The notes below the pieces were generated by a model. The model was not told the origin of the DNA. It searched no databases and saw nothing but the letters and a program-made list of their open reading frames with translations. Positions 18,710 to 27,852 of a stretch of 64,000 nt of DNA are shown one piece after another. The DNA comes from Belnapia moabensis DSM 16746 (GTDB lineage Bacteria; Pseudomonadota; Alphaproteobacteria; Acetobacterales; Acetobacteraceae), in NCBI RefSeq assembly GCF_000745835.1, contig NZ_JQKB01000002.1, forward strand, positions 160,175 to 224,174, in the 5' to 3' direction. Position numbers and translations under genes: made by a program. The number at the start of each line of letters is the position of its first letter. Positions within the stretch are counted from its first letter, which is position 1.

Positions 18710-19849
18710 ATGTCGGGTAGCTTGTTCGATATTGAGACGTTGCTCGCTCCCCTCGACGGAGCCGATGGCGCCGGCACCGATTTGCGCAGTGACTACTCGC
18801 CCGCCTCGCCCTACCAGAAGCTGCGCGACGCGCGGGCCGAGGCCAGGGCCGAGGAGCGCGCGCTCGAAACCTCGGAGGAAGCCGAGCCCGCCGTGCCGCA
18901 GGGCTGGCGCGAGGTGAAGCGCCTCGGCCTCGACTGCATCGGCAGCCGCAGCAAGGATTTCGAGGTCGCCGCCTGGCTGCTGGAGTCGCTGGTCCGGCTC
19001 GACGGCCTGCCCGGCCTCATCGCCGGCTCGGAGCTGCTGACCGGCTTGCTGGAGCGCTACTGGGAGCCTGGCTTCCCCCAGCCCGACGAGGACGGGATGG
19101 ATGTCCGCGCCGCCCCGCTGAGCGGCCTCTCCGGCGAGGGGGCCGACGGCACGCTGATGCAGCCGCTGCGCCGCATTCCGCTCTTCCGCCGCCCCGACGG
19201 GCGTGGCGTCAGCCTTTATCTCTGGAAGGTCGCCGAAGACACGGCCGCGATCCCCGACGAGGGTGAGAATCGCCGCCGCCGCCAGGCCCGCTACGAGGCC
19301 GGCGTGCCCGAGCTGAAGGCGCTCGAGACCGAGGCCCGCATCGATGCCGCGACGCTCCGCCGCACCGCGCAGCAGGCGGTGGCGGCGCAGCGCGCCTGGG
19401 CCGCGCTCGGCACGCAGATGGACGCCCGCTTCGGCGACATCGCGCCGAATACCCGGCGCGTTACCGAGGCGCTGGAGCAGATCCTGGCGATGGCGACGCG
19501 GCTGGTCGGCCCCGTTGCCGAGGAAACACCGGAGAATGCCAACACGGTGGCGGCAGTGGAGGAGGTGACGGCGGTGGCGGAGCAGGGGCCGGCGATGGGC
19601 GGCGTGATGGCAGCGGCACCCCGCGCGCTGCGGACCCGGGAGGATGCGATCCGCCAGCTCGAGGAGCTCGCGGAGTTCTTCCGCAAGACGGAGCCGCATT
19701 CGCCGCTCGCATATACCCTCGCCGATGCCGTCCGCCGCGCCCGCCTGCCGCTGCCGGAGCTGCTGGCCGAGGTTCTGCCGGACAGCGGCGCACGCCAAGC
19801 GATGCTCACCATGCTCGGTATCCGTACCGCCATGGGCGAGAACGAGTGA
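18710..19849 (+). CDS. tssA: Type VI secretion protein TssA (ImpA)
   Basis: A protein of 379 residues. The N-terminal ImpA domain is recognisable: DIETLLAPLDGADGAGTDLR, then YSPASPYQKLRDARAEAR, WREVKRLGLDCIGSRSKDFEV and LVRLDGLPGLIAGSELLTG. The C-terminal segment has the RTREDAIRQLEELAEFFRKT and EPHSPLAYTLADAVRRARLP pattern seen in many TssA proteins. TssA caps and primes sheath-tube polymerisation at the baseplate. It starts the rightward arm, 110 bases before tssB. Confidence 0.9.
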   Translation: MSGSLFDIETLLAPLDGADGAGTDLRSDYSPASPYQKLRDARAEARAEERALETSEEAEPAVPQGWREVKRLGLDCIGSRSKDFEVAAWLLESLVRLDGLPGLIAGSELLTGLLERYWEPGFPQPDEDGMDVRAAPLSGLSGEGADGTLMQPLRRIPLFRRPDGRGVSLYLWKVAEDTAAIPDEGENRRRRQARYEAGVPELKALETEARIDAATLRRTAQQAVAAQRAWAALGTQMDARFGDIAPNTRRVTEALEQILAMATRLVGPVAEETPENANTVAAVEEVTAVAEQGPAMGGVMAAAPRALRTREDAIRQLEELAEFFRKTEPHSPLAYTLADAVRRARLPLPELLAEVLPDSGARQAMLTMLGIRTAMGENE

Positions 19850-19852
19850 CCG

Positions 19853-19870
19853 GCTGATCAACCGATCAGC
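19853..19870. terminator. Small hairpin after tssA
   Basis: GCTGATC and GATCAGC form a perfect 7-base stem with a four-base AACC loop directly after the tssA stop codon. No T-run follows. It may be a weak terminator, and a promoter candidate for tssB lies just beyond it. Confidence 0.35.
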
Positions 19871-19880
19871 AAGGGTTTGA

Positions 19881-19910
19881 TTGACGGCAATTGTCCGCGC
19901 CGCGTATCGT
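19881..19910 (+). promoter_or_regulatory. Candidate sigma-70-type promoter for tssB
   Basis: TTGACG and TATCGT are separated by 18 bases and lie 50 bases upstream of the tssB ATG. Together with the hairpin just upstream, this suggests that the sheath genes have a promoter separate from tssA. The match is by eye only. Confidence 0.4.
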
Positions 19911-19959
19911 GTTGGCCCTACGCCAGAACCGTTGCCGGTGCGAATTGGGAGAAAGTAGG

Positions 19960-20469
19960 ATGAGCGGTAGCGTTCACCAGAAGCTGGCTCGGGTCCGCAA
20001 ACCACGTGTCCACATCACCTATGAGGTCGAGACCGAGGGCGCCGCCGTCGAGCGCGAGCTGCCATTCGTCGTCGGCGTCATGGGCGATTTCGCGGGCGAC
20101 CCCACCGAGCCGCTGAAGCCGCTGGCCGAGCGGAAATTCGTCCAGATCGACCGGGACAATTTCAACGATGTCATGGCCCGCATCCAGCCCGGCCTGAACA
20201 TCAAGGTCGACAACACCCTGGCCGGCGATGGCAGCCAGATGGCGGTCAACCTGAAATTCCGCTCGATCGAGGATTTCGAGCCGGCGAAGGTGGCCGAGCA
20301 GGTGCCGGCGCTGAAGGCGCTGATGGATACCCGCGCCAAGCTGCGCGACCTGATGAGCAAGGTGGACCGCTCGGACGAGCTCGAAGGGCTGCTCGAGGAG
20401 GTTCTTCAGGACAAGGACAAGCTGGCGGCGCTGTCGTCCCAGCTCGGCCTCGACAAGCAGGGGGGCTGA
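19960..20469 (+). CDS. tssB: Type VI secretion sheath small subunit TssB
   Basis: A protein of 169 residues, normal for TssB/Vip[57 protein letters not shown] and [19 protein letters not shown] are family signatures. It pairs with TssC to form the contractile sheath. The start at 19960 is preceded by AGGA-type ribosome-binding bases; the in-frame upstream ATG at 19891 overlaps the promoter candidate. tssC begins three bases after its stop. Confidence 0.95.
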   Translation: MSGSVHQKLARVRKPRVHITYEVETEGAAVERELPFVVGVMGDFAGDPTEPLKPLAERKFVQIDRDNFNDVMARIQPGLNIKVDNTLAGDGSQMAVNLKFRSIEDFEPAKVAEQVPALKALMDTRAKLRDLMSKVDRSDELEGLLEEVLQDKDKLAALSSQLGLDKQGG

Positions 20470-20472
20470 TCC

Positions 20473-21966
20473 ATGAGCGAAACACAATCCTCGGCCGCCG
20501 CCGCCACGACGACCACGGAGGAGGCCGGGCTCGGCCTGCTCGACCAGGTCCTCGGCGCCACCAAGCAGACCGAGCGCGACCGCGCCCAGGACCTCATCAA
20601 GGCGCTGACCGAGGAGGCGCTGAAGGGCACCGTCACCTACAGCCGCAATCTCACCCAGACTTTCGACCGCGCCATCGCCGCGCTGGATGCCAAGATCAGC
20701 ACCCAGCTCAACGCGGTGATGCACAACGAGCGCTTCCTGAAGCTCGAAGGCTCGTGGCGCGGGCTGCACTACCTGGTCATGAACAGCGAGACGAGCACCT
20801 CGCTCAAGCTGCGCATGCTTCAGTGCAGCAAGCGCGAGCTGTCGCGCGACCTGCAGCGCGCAGTTGAGTTCGACCAGAGCCAGATGTTCAAGAAGATCTA
20901 CGAGAACGAGTTCGGCACGCCGGGCGGCGAGCCCTATGGCGCGCTCGTCGGCGACTACGAGTGGACCAACCACCCGGACGACATCGAGACGCTGCGCCTC
21001 GCCTCCAACGTCGCGGCCAGCGCCTTCGCGCCCTTCATCTCGGGCGTCGGCGCCGGCATGTTCGGCTTCTCCGACTGGCGCGAGCTGTCGAAGCCGCGCG
21101 ACCTCTCCAAGATTTTCGAGACGGCGGAATACGCCAAGTGGCGTTCTTACCGCGACACCGAGGACAGCCGCTTCGTCACCCTCGTCATGCCGCGCGTCAT
21201 CGCGCGCCTGCCCTATGGCGCGGGCACCGTCCCGGTCGAGGAATTCGGCTATGAGGAGGCGCCCTTCGACGAAGCCGGCCGCGCCAAGGCGATGGACCAC
21301 AACGACTATTGCTGGATGAACGCGGCCTATGTGATGGCCCAGCGCCTCACCGACAGCTTCGCCCAGACCAGCTTCTGCGTCGCCATCCGCGGCGCCGAGG
21401 GCGGCGGCAAGGTGCAGAACCTGCCGACCCACGTCTTCACCTCGGACGACGGCGACATGGACGCCAAGTGCCCGACCGAAATCGGCATCACCGACCGGCG
21501 CGAGGCGGAGCTGTCCTCGCTCGGCTTCCTGCCGCTCTTGCACTACCGCAACACCGACTACGCGGTCTTCTTCGGCGCCCAGTCCACCCAGAAGCCGAAG
21601 AAGTACGACCGGCCGGAGGCGACCTCCAACGCCGCCATCTCGGCCCGCCTGCCCTACCTGATGGCGACCAGCCGCTTCGCCCATTTCCTCAAGGTCATGG
21701 CGCGCGACAAGATCGGCTCCTTTATGGAGTCCTCGGACTGCGAGCAGTGGCTGAACCGCTGGATTCTCAACTACGTCAACGGCAACCCGAGCGCGGGTGC
21801 CGAGACCAAGGCGCGCTATCCGCTGCGCGAGGCCAAGGTCGAGGTGAAGGAGATTCCGGGCCGTCCCGGCTCCTACAACGCCGTCGCCTATCTGCAGCCC
21901 TGGCTGCAGATGGAGGAGCTGACGACCTCCATGCGGATGGTCGCCCGCATTCCCCAGAAGGCATGA
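20473..21966 (+). CDS. tssC: Type VI secretion sheath large subunit TssC
   Basis: A protein of 497 residues, the standard TssC/VipB length. [56 protein letters not shown], and the C-terminal [20 protein letters not shown] are canonical. The final region [20 protein letters not shown] also fits. It forms the sheath with TssB, and its N-terminal helix in other systems is the ClpV recognition site. It is followed by a strong 9-base stem hairpin before the paralogous impD gene. Confidence 0.96.
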   Translation: MSETQSSAAAATTTTEEAGLGLLDQVLGATKQTERDRAQDLIKALTEEALKGTVTYSRNLTQTFDRAIAALDAKISTQLNAVMHNERFLKLEGSWRGLHYLVMNSETSTSLKLRMLQCSKRELSRDLQRAVEFDQSQMFKKIYENEFGTPGGEPYGALVGDYEWTNHPDDIETLRLASNVAASAFAPFISGVGAGMFGFSDWRELSKPRDLSKIFETAEYAKWRSYRDTEDSRFVTLVMPRVIARLPYGAGTVPVEEFGYEEAPFDEAGRAKAMDHNDYCWMNAAYVMAQRLTDSFAQTSFCVAIRGAEGGGKVQNLPTHVFTSDDGDMDAKCPTEIGITDRREAELSSLGFLPLLHYRNTDYAVFFGAQSTQKPKKYDRPEATSNAAISARLPYLMATSRFAHFLKVMARDKIGSFMESSDCEQWLNRWILNYVNGNPSAGAETKARYPLREAKVEVKEIPGRPGSYNAVAYLQPWLQMEELTTSMRMVARIPQKA

Positions 21967-21987
21967 CCATACAGGCCTGACCTGATC

Positions 21988-22009
21988 TGGCCCGGCTCCG
22001 GCCGGGCCA
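21988..22009 (+). terminator. Strong stem-loop between tssC and impD
   Basis: TGGCCCGGC and GCCGGGCCA form a perfect 9-base GC-rich stem with a TCCG tetraloop, a stable loop type. It lies 22 bases after the tssC stop and 34 bases before the impD start. No T-run follows, so complete termination is unlikely. It would suit an attenuator or a 3' stabiliser that keeps sheath transcripts more abundant than downstream baseplate transcripts. Confidence 0.5.
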
Positions 22010-22042
22010 ACGCCTATGTGTCGGGAGAGGGAGCTCCGCAGC

Positions 22043-23623
22043 ATGGATGGATCGCCGGCCGCGGCGACGGCCGATGCTGGTGCCGGGGCTTCGGCTCCGC
22101 CGCCCTTGCGCGCGGCCGCCCTCGCCGGCGCCTTCCTCGGCCGATCCGGCGCCGCCGCGGCCGATGGCATCGCCAGCTTCCTGGTCGAGGGCTCGGCCAG
22201 CGCCCTGCATCTCTGGTTCGGCGCCGACAGCCTCGCCGCCATCCTTGCGCATGACAACAGCCGGCGAGGCCGGGCCGAGGCCATGGCGCGGCTGGAGGAA
22301 GCCGTCGACCGCGACATCGCCACCATCGACCGGCTGATCTCGGAACAGCTTGATGCCGTGCTGCGGCAGGAACGCCTGCGCCGGCTGGAGGGGTCCTGGC
22401 GTGGCCTCCATTGGCTGGTCAACCGGCTGCCGCCGGGGCGGAGCTGCAAGGCGAAGCTTCTGACCCTCCGCTGGTCGGAGCTCTGCCGCGACTTCGAGCG
22501 CGCCATCGAATTCGACCAGAGCCAACTCTTCAAGAAGGTTTATGAAGAAGAGTTCGGCACCCCTGGCGGCGAGCCCTACGGCCTGCTCTGCGGCGACTGG
22601 GAGCTGCGCCCCTTCCCCGGCCCCGGCAGCAACACCGACGACGTCTCCGGCCTCGACGCCCTGGCCGCCGTCGCCGCCGCCGCCTTCGCGCCGACGGTCG
22701 TCGCCGCCCATCCCTCGCTGTTCGGCCTCGACCAGTGGCAGGAGCTCGGCCCCGCCATCGACCCGACCGAGCCGATGCGTGGGCCGGAGCGCCGCCGCTG
22801 GCGCAGCCTGCAGGAGCGGGAGGACACCCGCTTCCTCTCCGTGCTGCTGCCGCGCGTCCTCGCCCGCCCGCCCTGGCCGGATAACGGTGCCCGAGCCGAC
22901 CGCTTCCGCTACCGGACGGATGCCGGCCAGCCCGGCGCCCGCGCCTGGATGAGTCCGGTCTACCCGCTCGCCGCCGTCGCCATGCGCGCCTTCGCCAGCC
23001 ATGGCTGGCCGGCCGATATCCGCGGCGCCACCGTCCATGCCGCACCCATGGGCGGCGTCGTCGACGGCCTCCCGGTGGAACGCCTCCGCTCCGACCCGCC
23101 CGGTCCACCGCCTCGCCCGCCGATCGAGCTGGCGCTCACCGACGACCAGGAGCGCCAGGTGGTGGAGGCCGGGCTGATGCCGCTGATCGGCCTCGAGGGC
23201 CTGCCGGAGGCCGCCTTCGCCGCCGCCCCCAGCCTGCACCGCCCGCCGCGGATGACCGGCGAGGCGGCCAATGCCAACCAGCGCCTTTCAGCGCAGTTCA
23301 ACGCCGTACTTTGCGTCAGCCGCTTCGCCCATTGCGTGAAGATGATGGGTCGCGACATGGTCGGCAGCTTCAAGACACCGCAGGAGATCGAGCGGCGGCT
23401 GCAGACCTGGCTGATGCAATTCACCAGCACGACCAGCGGCGCCGCCGGGGAGAGTGGCGCCCGCCAGCCGCTCCGCGCCTCCAAGGTCGAGGTGCGCGAG
23501 AAGCCGGGCCAACCCGGCGTCTTCGGCTGCACGATCCAGATGCAACCGCATTTCCAGCTGGATGAGGTGGGCGCTGCCTTCCGGCTGGTCACCGACCTTT
23601 CCGCGCCGAGGGCCGCAGCATGA
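22043..23623 (+). CDS. impD: TssC-like second sheath paralogue (ImpD)
   Basis: A protein of 526 residues clearly paralogous to the preceding Tss[59 protein letters not shown] and SRFAHCVKMMGRDMVGSF repeat the family motifs. The N-terminal region is longer and alanine-rich, and the middle is proline-rich and diverged. In rhizobial imp clusters a TssC-like ImpD occupies the same position between impC and impE. Its exact job is unsettled, possibly a baseplate-proximal or minor sheath component. The ATG at 22043 was preferred because it has a GGGAGAGGGAG ribosome-binding stretch; an in-frame ATG at 22016 is possible. The stop overlaps impE by ATGA. Confidence 0.88.
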   Translation: MDGSPAAATADAGAGASAPPPLRAAALAGAFLGRSGAAAADGIASFLVEGSASALHLWFGADSLAAILAHDNSRRGRAEAMARLEEAVDRDIATIDRLISEQLDAVLRQERLRRLEGSWRGLHWLVNRLPPGRSCKAKLLTLRWSELCRDFERAIEFDQSQLFKKVYEEEFGTPGGEPYGLLCGDWELRPFPGPGSNTDDVSGLDALAAVAAAAFAPTVVAAHPSLFGLDQWQELGPAIDPTEPMRGPERRRWRSLQEREDTRFLSVLLPRVLARPPWPDNGARADRFRYRTDAGQPGARAWMSPVYPLAAVAMRAFASHGWPADIRGATVHAAPMGGVVDGLPVERLRSDPPGPPPRPPIELALTDDQERQVVEAGLMPLIGLEGLPEAAFAAAPSLHRPPRMTGEAANANQRLSAQFNAVLCVSRFAHCVKMMGRDMVGSFKTPQEIERRLQTWLMQFTSTTSGAAGESGARQPLRASKVEVREKPGQPGVFGCTIQMQPHFQLDEVGAAFRLVTDLSAPRAAA

Positions 23624-24423
23624 CCACGATCGGTGACGCTTTCCAGAAGGGCGACCTGCCCGCCGCCATCGCCGCCGCCACCGCCGGGGTGAAGGCCGCC
23701 CCGCGCGATGCCGGCGCGCGCTGGCTGCTGACGGAGATGCTGCTCTTCTCCGGCGATGTGGAGCGCGCCGACCGCACGCTCGACAGCGTGGTGGAGGACG
23801 AGCCCTCCCCCGCCGTCCTCGAATTCCGCCGCCTGCTGCGCGCCGAGGTGGTCCGCCGCCAGGTCTTCGGCGAGGGCCGCGTGCCGAAATTCCAGGGCGA
23901 CGAGGCGACACCGGCGCAGACGGCAGCGATGCGCGCCGTCACCCTGCTCCGCCTCGGTGATGCCGCCGGCGCGGCCGCCGCGGCAGTGGAGGCAGAGGAA
24001 CTCCGCCCCCGCGCCCCCGGCGAGGCCGAGGCGCCGGATGGCAAGGTCACGCCCTTCGACGACTTCCGCGACGCCGACGACCTGTTCAGCCCGCATCTCG
24101 AGGTGCTGACGGCCGGCGGCGAATACATGTGGGTGCCGATCGAGCGGCTGCAGAGCCTGGTCTTCGAGGCACCCCGTCGCCCGCGCGACCTCTTCTGGCG
24201 CCGCACCAACCTCACCTTGAAGGACGGCACCGAAGGCCTCGTCTTCGTCCCCGCCATCTATCTCTGGACCGATCCCGTGACGCCTACCGCGCTCAAGCTC
24301 GGCCGCGAGACGGATTGGCCCGATGCCGGCGCCGGCCCGGTACGCGGCCTCGGCCAGCGCGTCTTCCTCGCCGGCGAGGACGCCCTGCCGCTCGCCGATG
24401 CAGGCACGCTGACCTTCGCATGA
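23620..24423 (+). CDS. impE: Type VI accessory protein ImpE/TagJ
   Basis: A protein of 267 residues. The N-terminal half is TPR-like (FQKGDLPAAIAAATAGVKAA, then RWLLTEMLLFSGDVERAD). The C-terminal half carries the ImpE signature EYMWVPIERLQSLVFEAPRR, followed by PRDLFWRRTNLTLKDG and FVPAIYLWTD. In other systems TagJ binds TssB and is thought to assist ClpV-mediated sheath disassembly. Overlaps of ATGA on both sides place it firmly within impD-impE-tssE. Confidence 0.93.
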   Translation: MTTIGDAFQKGDLPAAIAAATAGVKAAPRDAGARWLLTEMLLFSGDVERADRTLDSVVEDEPSPAVLEFRRLLRAEVVRRQVFGEGRVPKFQGDEATPAQTAAMRAVTLLRLGDAAGAAAAAVEAEELRPRAPGEAEAPDGKVTPFDDFRDADDLFSPHLEVLTAGGEYMWVPIERLQSLVFEAPRRPRDLFWRRTNLTLKDGTEGLVFVPAIYLWTDPVTPTALKLGRETDWPDAGAGPVRGLGQRVFLAGEDALPLADAGTLTFA

Positions 24424-24920
24424 GCGATGCGACGCGCGGCTGGCGCATTCGGCTGCCGCTGCTGGACCGGCTGCTGGATGCCGATCCGGCGGCGCCGGTC
24501 GACCCACCGGTCACCCAGGCCTATGCGGTGGAGCTGCTGCGCCAGGCGGTGCGGCGCGACATGGAGGCGCTGCTGAATGCCCGCCGCCGCCGCGTCCCGC
24601 TGCCTGCCGAGCTCGCCGCCCTGCCCGCCTCGCCCCTCGGCTATGGCGTGCCGGACCCGACCGCCGGCAGCTTCACCGAGGATGAACGGCGCGAGGCCCT
24701 GGCCACCGAGGTCGAGGCCGCCATCCGCCGCTTCGAGCCGCGCCTGACCAATGTTCGGGTGACCCTCGCCAAGTCGCCGCGCGAGCGGGCGGAGCCGCTC
24801 GACCGCACGCTCCGCCTCCGCGTCGAGGCGGTGCTGCGCAGCGACCCGGTGCCGGAGCAGATCAGCTTCGAGACGCAGCTCCGCCCCGTTACGCTCGACG
24901 TCTCGGTGCGCGAGGGCTGA
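24420..24920 (+). CDS. tssE: Type VI baseplate protein TssE (gp25-like)
   Basis: A protein of 166 residues. LLDRLLDADP near the N-terminus, the YAVELLRQAVRRDMEALLNA helix and the LPASPLGYGVPD segment match TssE/ImpF. The C-terminal AIRRFEPRLTNVRVTLAKSP and QISFETQLRPVTLDVSVREG regions match the gp25 lysozyme-like fold, which has no known enzyme activity in this family. TssE links the baseplate wedge to the sheath base. The start overlaps the impE stop (ATGA), and tssF begins one base after its stop. Confidence 0.92.
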   Translation: MSDATRGWRIRLPLLDRLLDADPAAPVDPPVTQAYAVELLRQAVRRDMEALLNARRRRVPLPAELAALPASPLGYGVPDPTAGSFTEDERREALATEVEAAIRRFEPRLTNVRVTLAKSPRERAEPLDRTLRLRVEAVLRSDPVPEQISFETQLRPVTLDVSVREG

Positions 24921-24921
24921 G

Positions 24922-26745
24922 ATGTCGGAGACGCTGCTTCCCTATTTCAATCGCGAGCTGGCTGCCATCCGCAAGGATGCGGGCGAATTCGCCGAGGCCT
25001 TCCCCAAGGTCGCCGGCCGCCTCCGCCTCTCCGCAGAGACGGTGGACGACCCCTTCGTCGCCCGGCTGCTGGAGGGCATCGCCTTCCTCGCCGCGCGCGT
25101 CCAGCACCGGCTGGATGACGAGCTGCCCGAGATCAGCGACGCGCTGCTCGAGATGCTCTCGCCGCATCTGCTGGCCCCCGTCCCATCCATGACCACGCTC
25201 CGCCTCGCCCCGCCCGCCGATACGCGGGCGCCGGTGAAGGTGCCGCGCGGCCTCGCGGTGGAGACAGAGCCGGTGCGCGGCGAGCCCGTCCGCTTCCGCA
25301 CCTGCCACGACGTGACGCTCTGGCCCCTCGTCATCGATTCCGCGCGCCTCTCCGGCCTGCCGCTCACCGCGCCGACCAACCCGCGTGCGACCGGCGCCGT
25401 CGCTTGCCTCCGCCTGACGCTGCGCACCGCCTCGCCCGACCTGCCGATGGCGGAGCTCGGCCTCGACCGGCTGCGGCTGCATCTCCGCGGCATCGGCCCG
25501 GCCGCCGCCCAGCTCCACGAGCTGCTCTGCACCGCGACCATGTCCATCGCCCTTGCCGACGGCCCGGCCGATGCGCGCCCCACCATCCTCGGCGCCGGCG
25601 CCTTGCAGCCCGGCGGCTTCGAGGCGGAGGAAGCTGCGCTGCCCTGGCCGCGCCGCGCCTTCGCCGGGCACCGGCTGCTGACCGAATTCTTCGCCTTCCC
25701 CGAGAAATTCCTTTACCTCGACCTCGACGGACTCGATGCTCGCAGCCTCGTCCAGAAGGGCGACCGGCTGGAGGTCTTCATCTACCTCTCCCGTTCCATG
25801 CCGGAACTCGAGCGGACCTTGTCGGCGGAGAATTTTGCACTCGCCTGCACGCCGGCGGTGAATCTCTTCCCGCAGCGCTGCGAGCCCATCGCGCTCGACG
25901 GCACCCAATCCGAATGGCTGGTCGTGCCCGATGCCCGCCGCCCGACCGCGCTCGAAGTCTATGCCGTCGAACAGGTGCGCGAGAGCCGCGCCGACGGCAC
26001 CCGCCGCTTCGTCTTGCCCTTCCACCGGCTCGGCCGCGCCGATGCCGAGGGCGAGGCCGCCGAGGCCCACTACATCGCCAGCCGCCGCCCCGCCCCGCCG
26101 ACGCTCGGCGGCACGGAGACGCTGCTCAGCCTGCGCGATGCCGCCTTCGACCCGCATCGCCCGGCCGATGGCGTGCTGACGGTGGAAGCGCTCTGCTGCA
26201 ACCGCGACCTGCCGAGCATGCTGCCCTTCGGCGGCGGCCAGCCGCAGCTCCGCATCGCCACCGGCGGGTCGCCCGCCGCCTTCGCCGAGGCGCTCTCGCC
26301 GCCGACGCCGACGCTCCGCCCCAATCTCCGCGAGCGCGGCGCCTGGAAGCTGATCTCGCATCTCGCGCTCAACCATCTCTCGGTCAGCGGCGGCGAGGCC
26401 GGGGCGCTGGCGCTCCGCGAGATGCTCCGCCTGCACGACCTCCGCGACAGCGCCGAAAGCCGCTCCTCCCTCGCCGCCCTGCTCGCGGTCGATGCCCGCC
26501 CCGGCGTCGCCCGCCTCCCCGGCGGCAGGCCCGGCGCGCTGGTGCGCGGCCTCGACGTCACGCTGACCTATGACGCGCAACGCTGGCAGGGCGGCGGGCT
26601 CTATCTGATGGCGGCGATCCTCGAGCGCTTCCTCTCGCTCCAGGTCTCGGTCAACGCCTTCGTCCGCACCGGCGTCGCGCTGCGCGGCCGCACCGGATAC
26701 GTCGCGCAATGGCCGGCGCGAAGCGGCACGCGGTCGCTGCTGTGA
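24922..26745 (+). CDS. tssF: Type VI baseplate protein TssF
   Basis: A protein of 607 residues, normal for TssF/ImpG. LLPYFNRELAAIRKDAGEFA, FPKVAGRLRLSAETVDDPFV, RLLEGIAFLAARVQHRLDDE, and DALLEMLSPHLLAPVPSM form the highly conserved N-terminus. FFAFPEKFLYLDLDGLD and the C-terminal VSVNAFVRTGVALRGRTGYV are also typical. TssF with TssG and TssK forms the baseplate wedges. Its end overlaps the start of tssG. Confidence 0.96.
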   Translation: MSETLLPYFNRELAAIRKDAGEFAEAFPKVAGRLRLSAETVDDPFVARLLEGIAFLAARVQHRLDDELPEISDALLEMLSPHLLAPVPSMTTLRLAPPADTRAPVKVPRGLAVETEPVRGEPVRFRTCHDVTLWPLVIDSARLSGLPLTAPTNPRATGAVACLRLTLRTASPDLPMAELGLDRLRLHLRGIGPAAAQLHELLCTATMSIALADGPADARPTILGAGALQPGGFEAEEAALPWPRRAFAGHRLLTEFFAFPEKFLYLDLDGLDARSLVQKGDRLEVFIYLSRSMPELERTLSAENFALACTPAVNLFPQRCEPIALDGTQSEWLVVPDARRPTALEVYAVEQVRESRADGTRRFVLPFHRLGRADAEGEAAEAHYIASRRPAPPTLGGTETLLSLRDAAFDPHRPADGVLTVEALCCNRDLPSMLPFGGGQPQLRIATGGSPAAFAEALSPPTPTLRPNLRERGAWKLISHLALNHLSVSGGEAGALALREMLRLHDLRDSAESRSSLAALLAVDARPGVARLPGGRPGALVRGLDVTLTYDAQRWQGGGLYLMAAILERFLSLQVSVNAFVRTGVALRGRTGYVAQWPARSGTRSLL

Positions 26746-27734
26746 ACGCTCTGCCGCCGCCCATCCGTGCGCTGCCCGCCGCGCCCCGCGCCAGACTGAT
26801 GCAGGAGCCGACGCGCTTCAGCCTCGACCAAGCGGCGCATCTGCTCGCCCCAGGCGGCGACCTCCTGGCGCTGCGCTACCGCACAGTGCTCCGCCTGGGC
26901 TATCCCGAGGGCGAGATCGGCCCGCCTCGCGCCGAGGGGCGACAGCTCCCCGTCACCACCTTCGGCCTGGTCGGCGCCGGAGGCGTGCTGCCGCGGCACT
27001 TCACCGCCCTGGTCGGCGCAGAGCAGCGCAAGCGCTCGGAGGCGTTGCACGCCTTCCTCGACATGGGCGCCTCGCGCTTCACCGGCCTCTTCGTCAAGGC
27101 AGGCGACAAGTACCGGCCGACGCGGGACCCGGCGCCGGCCGAGCGGGCGTTGGGCGCCGTCATCGGCCTCGCCACGCCGCATCTCGAGGGGCGGCTCGGC
27201 CTCGACCTCCCGCGGCTGCTCTATCATGCCGGCAACCTCGCCTCCCGCAGCCGCTCCGCTGCCCGCTTGCAGGCCATGCTGGAGGAGGAGACGGGCCTGC
27301 CTGTCCGGATCGAGGAGTTCGCCGGTGGCTGGATTCGCCTGCCGCCAAGTGAACAGACGCGCCTTGCCGGCGGCGGCCGCGGCCGGGCGCTCGGCGGCCA
27401 GCATGCGCTGCTCGGACAGGGCGCCGTCGCCGGGGCGCAGACCTGGGACAGCCAAGCCCGGTTCACCATCCGCATCGGCCCACTCGACCGTGAACGCTTC
27501 GATGCGATGCTGCCCGGCACGCCGCAGCATGGCCGCGTCCTCGCCCTCGCCCGTCTCTTCGCCGGCCTCGACACCAGCTTCGCCATCGCCCCGGTGCTGG
27601 CGGCGGACGCGATCCCGCCTCTGGCCCTCGGTCAGGACCGCCTCGGCTGGTCCTCCTGGCTCACCGCCTCGAAGCCGCGCCGCCGCGACGGGACGGAACC
27701 CCGCTTCGAAGGCAGCCTCGTCACGGCGATATGA
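26709..27734 (+). CDS. tssG: Type VI baseplate protein TssG
   Basis: A protein of up to 341 residues. RFSLDQAAHLLAPGGDLLAL, VTTFGLVGAGGVLPRHFTAL, the HAFLDMGASRFTGLFVKAGD segment and LEEETGLPVRIEEFAGGWI match TssG/ImpH. TssG completes the wedge with TssF. Two starts are plausible: the ATG at 26709, overlapping tssF by 37 bases, or a GTG at 26742 that overlaps the tssF stop (GTGA). The shorter form loses only eleven unconserved residues. This is the last recognisable tss gene of the window; TssK, TssL, TssM, TssJ and VgrG do not follow it. Confidence 0.9.
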   Translation: MAGAKRHAVAAVNALPPPIRALPAAPRARLMQEPTRFSLDQAAHLLAPGGDLLALRYRTVLRLGYPEGEIGPPRAEGRQLPVTTFGLVGAGGVLPRHFTALVGAEQRKRSEALHAFLDMGASRFTGLFVKAGDKYRPTRDPAPAERALGAVIGLATPHLEGRLGLDLPRLLYHAGNLASRSRSAARLQAMLEEETGLPVRIEEFAGGWIRLPPSEQTRLAGGGRGRALGGQHALLGQGAVAGAQTWDSQARFTIRIGPLDRERFDAMLPGTPQHGRVLALARLFAGLDTSFAIAPVLAADAIPPLALGQDRLGWSSWLTASKPRRRDGTEPRFEGSLVTAI

Positions 27735-27852
27735 GAACTGGAACGGCCAAAGGGTGCACATTCCACCTGAAACCTGGGCGCGCATGTCTATTGCGAGATG
27801 TGCGGACGGGTTGGATTTGCGCTAACATATCGCCCACGGACGGAGGCGCCTG

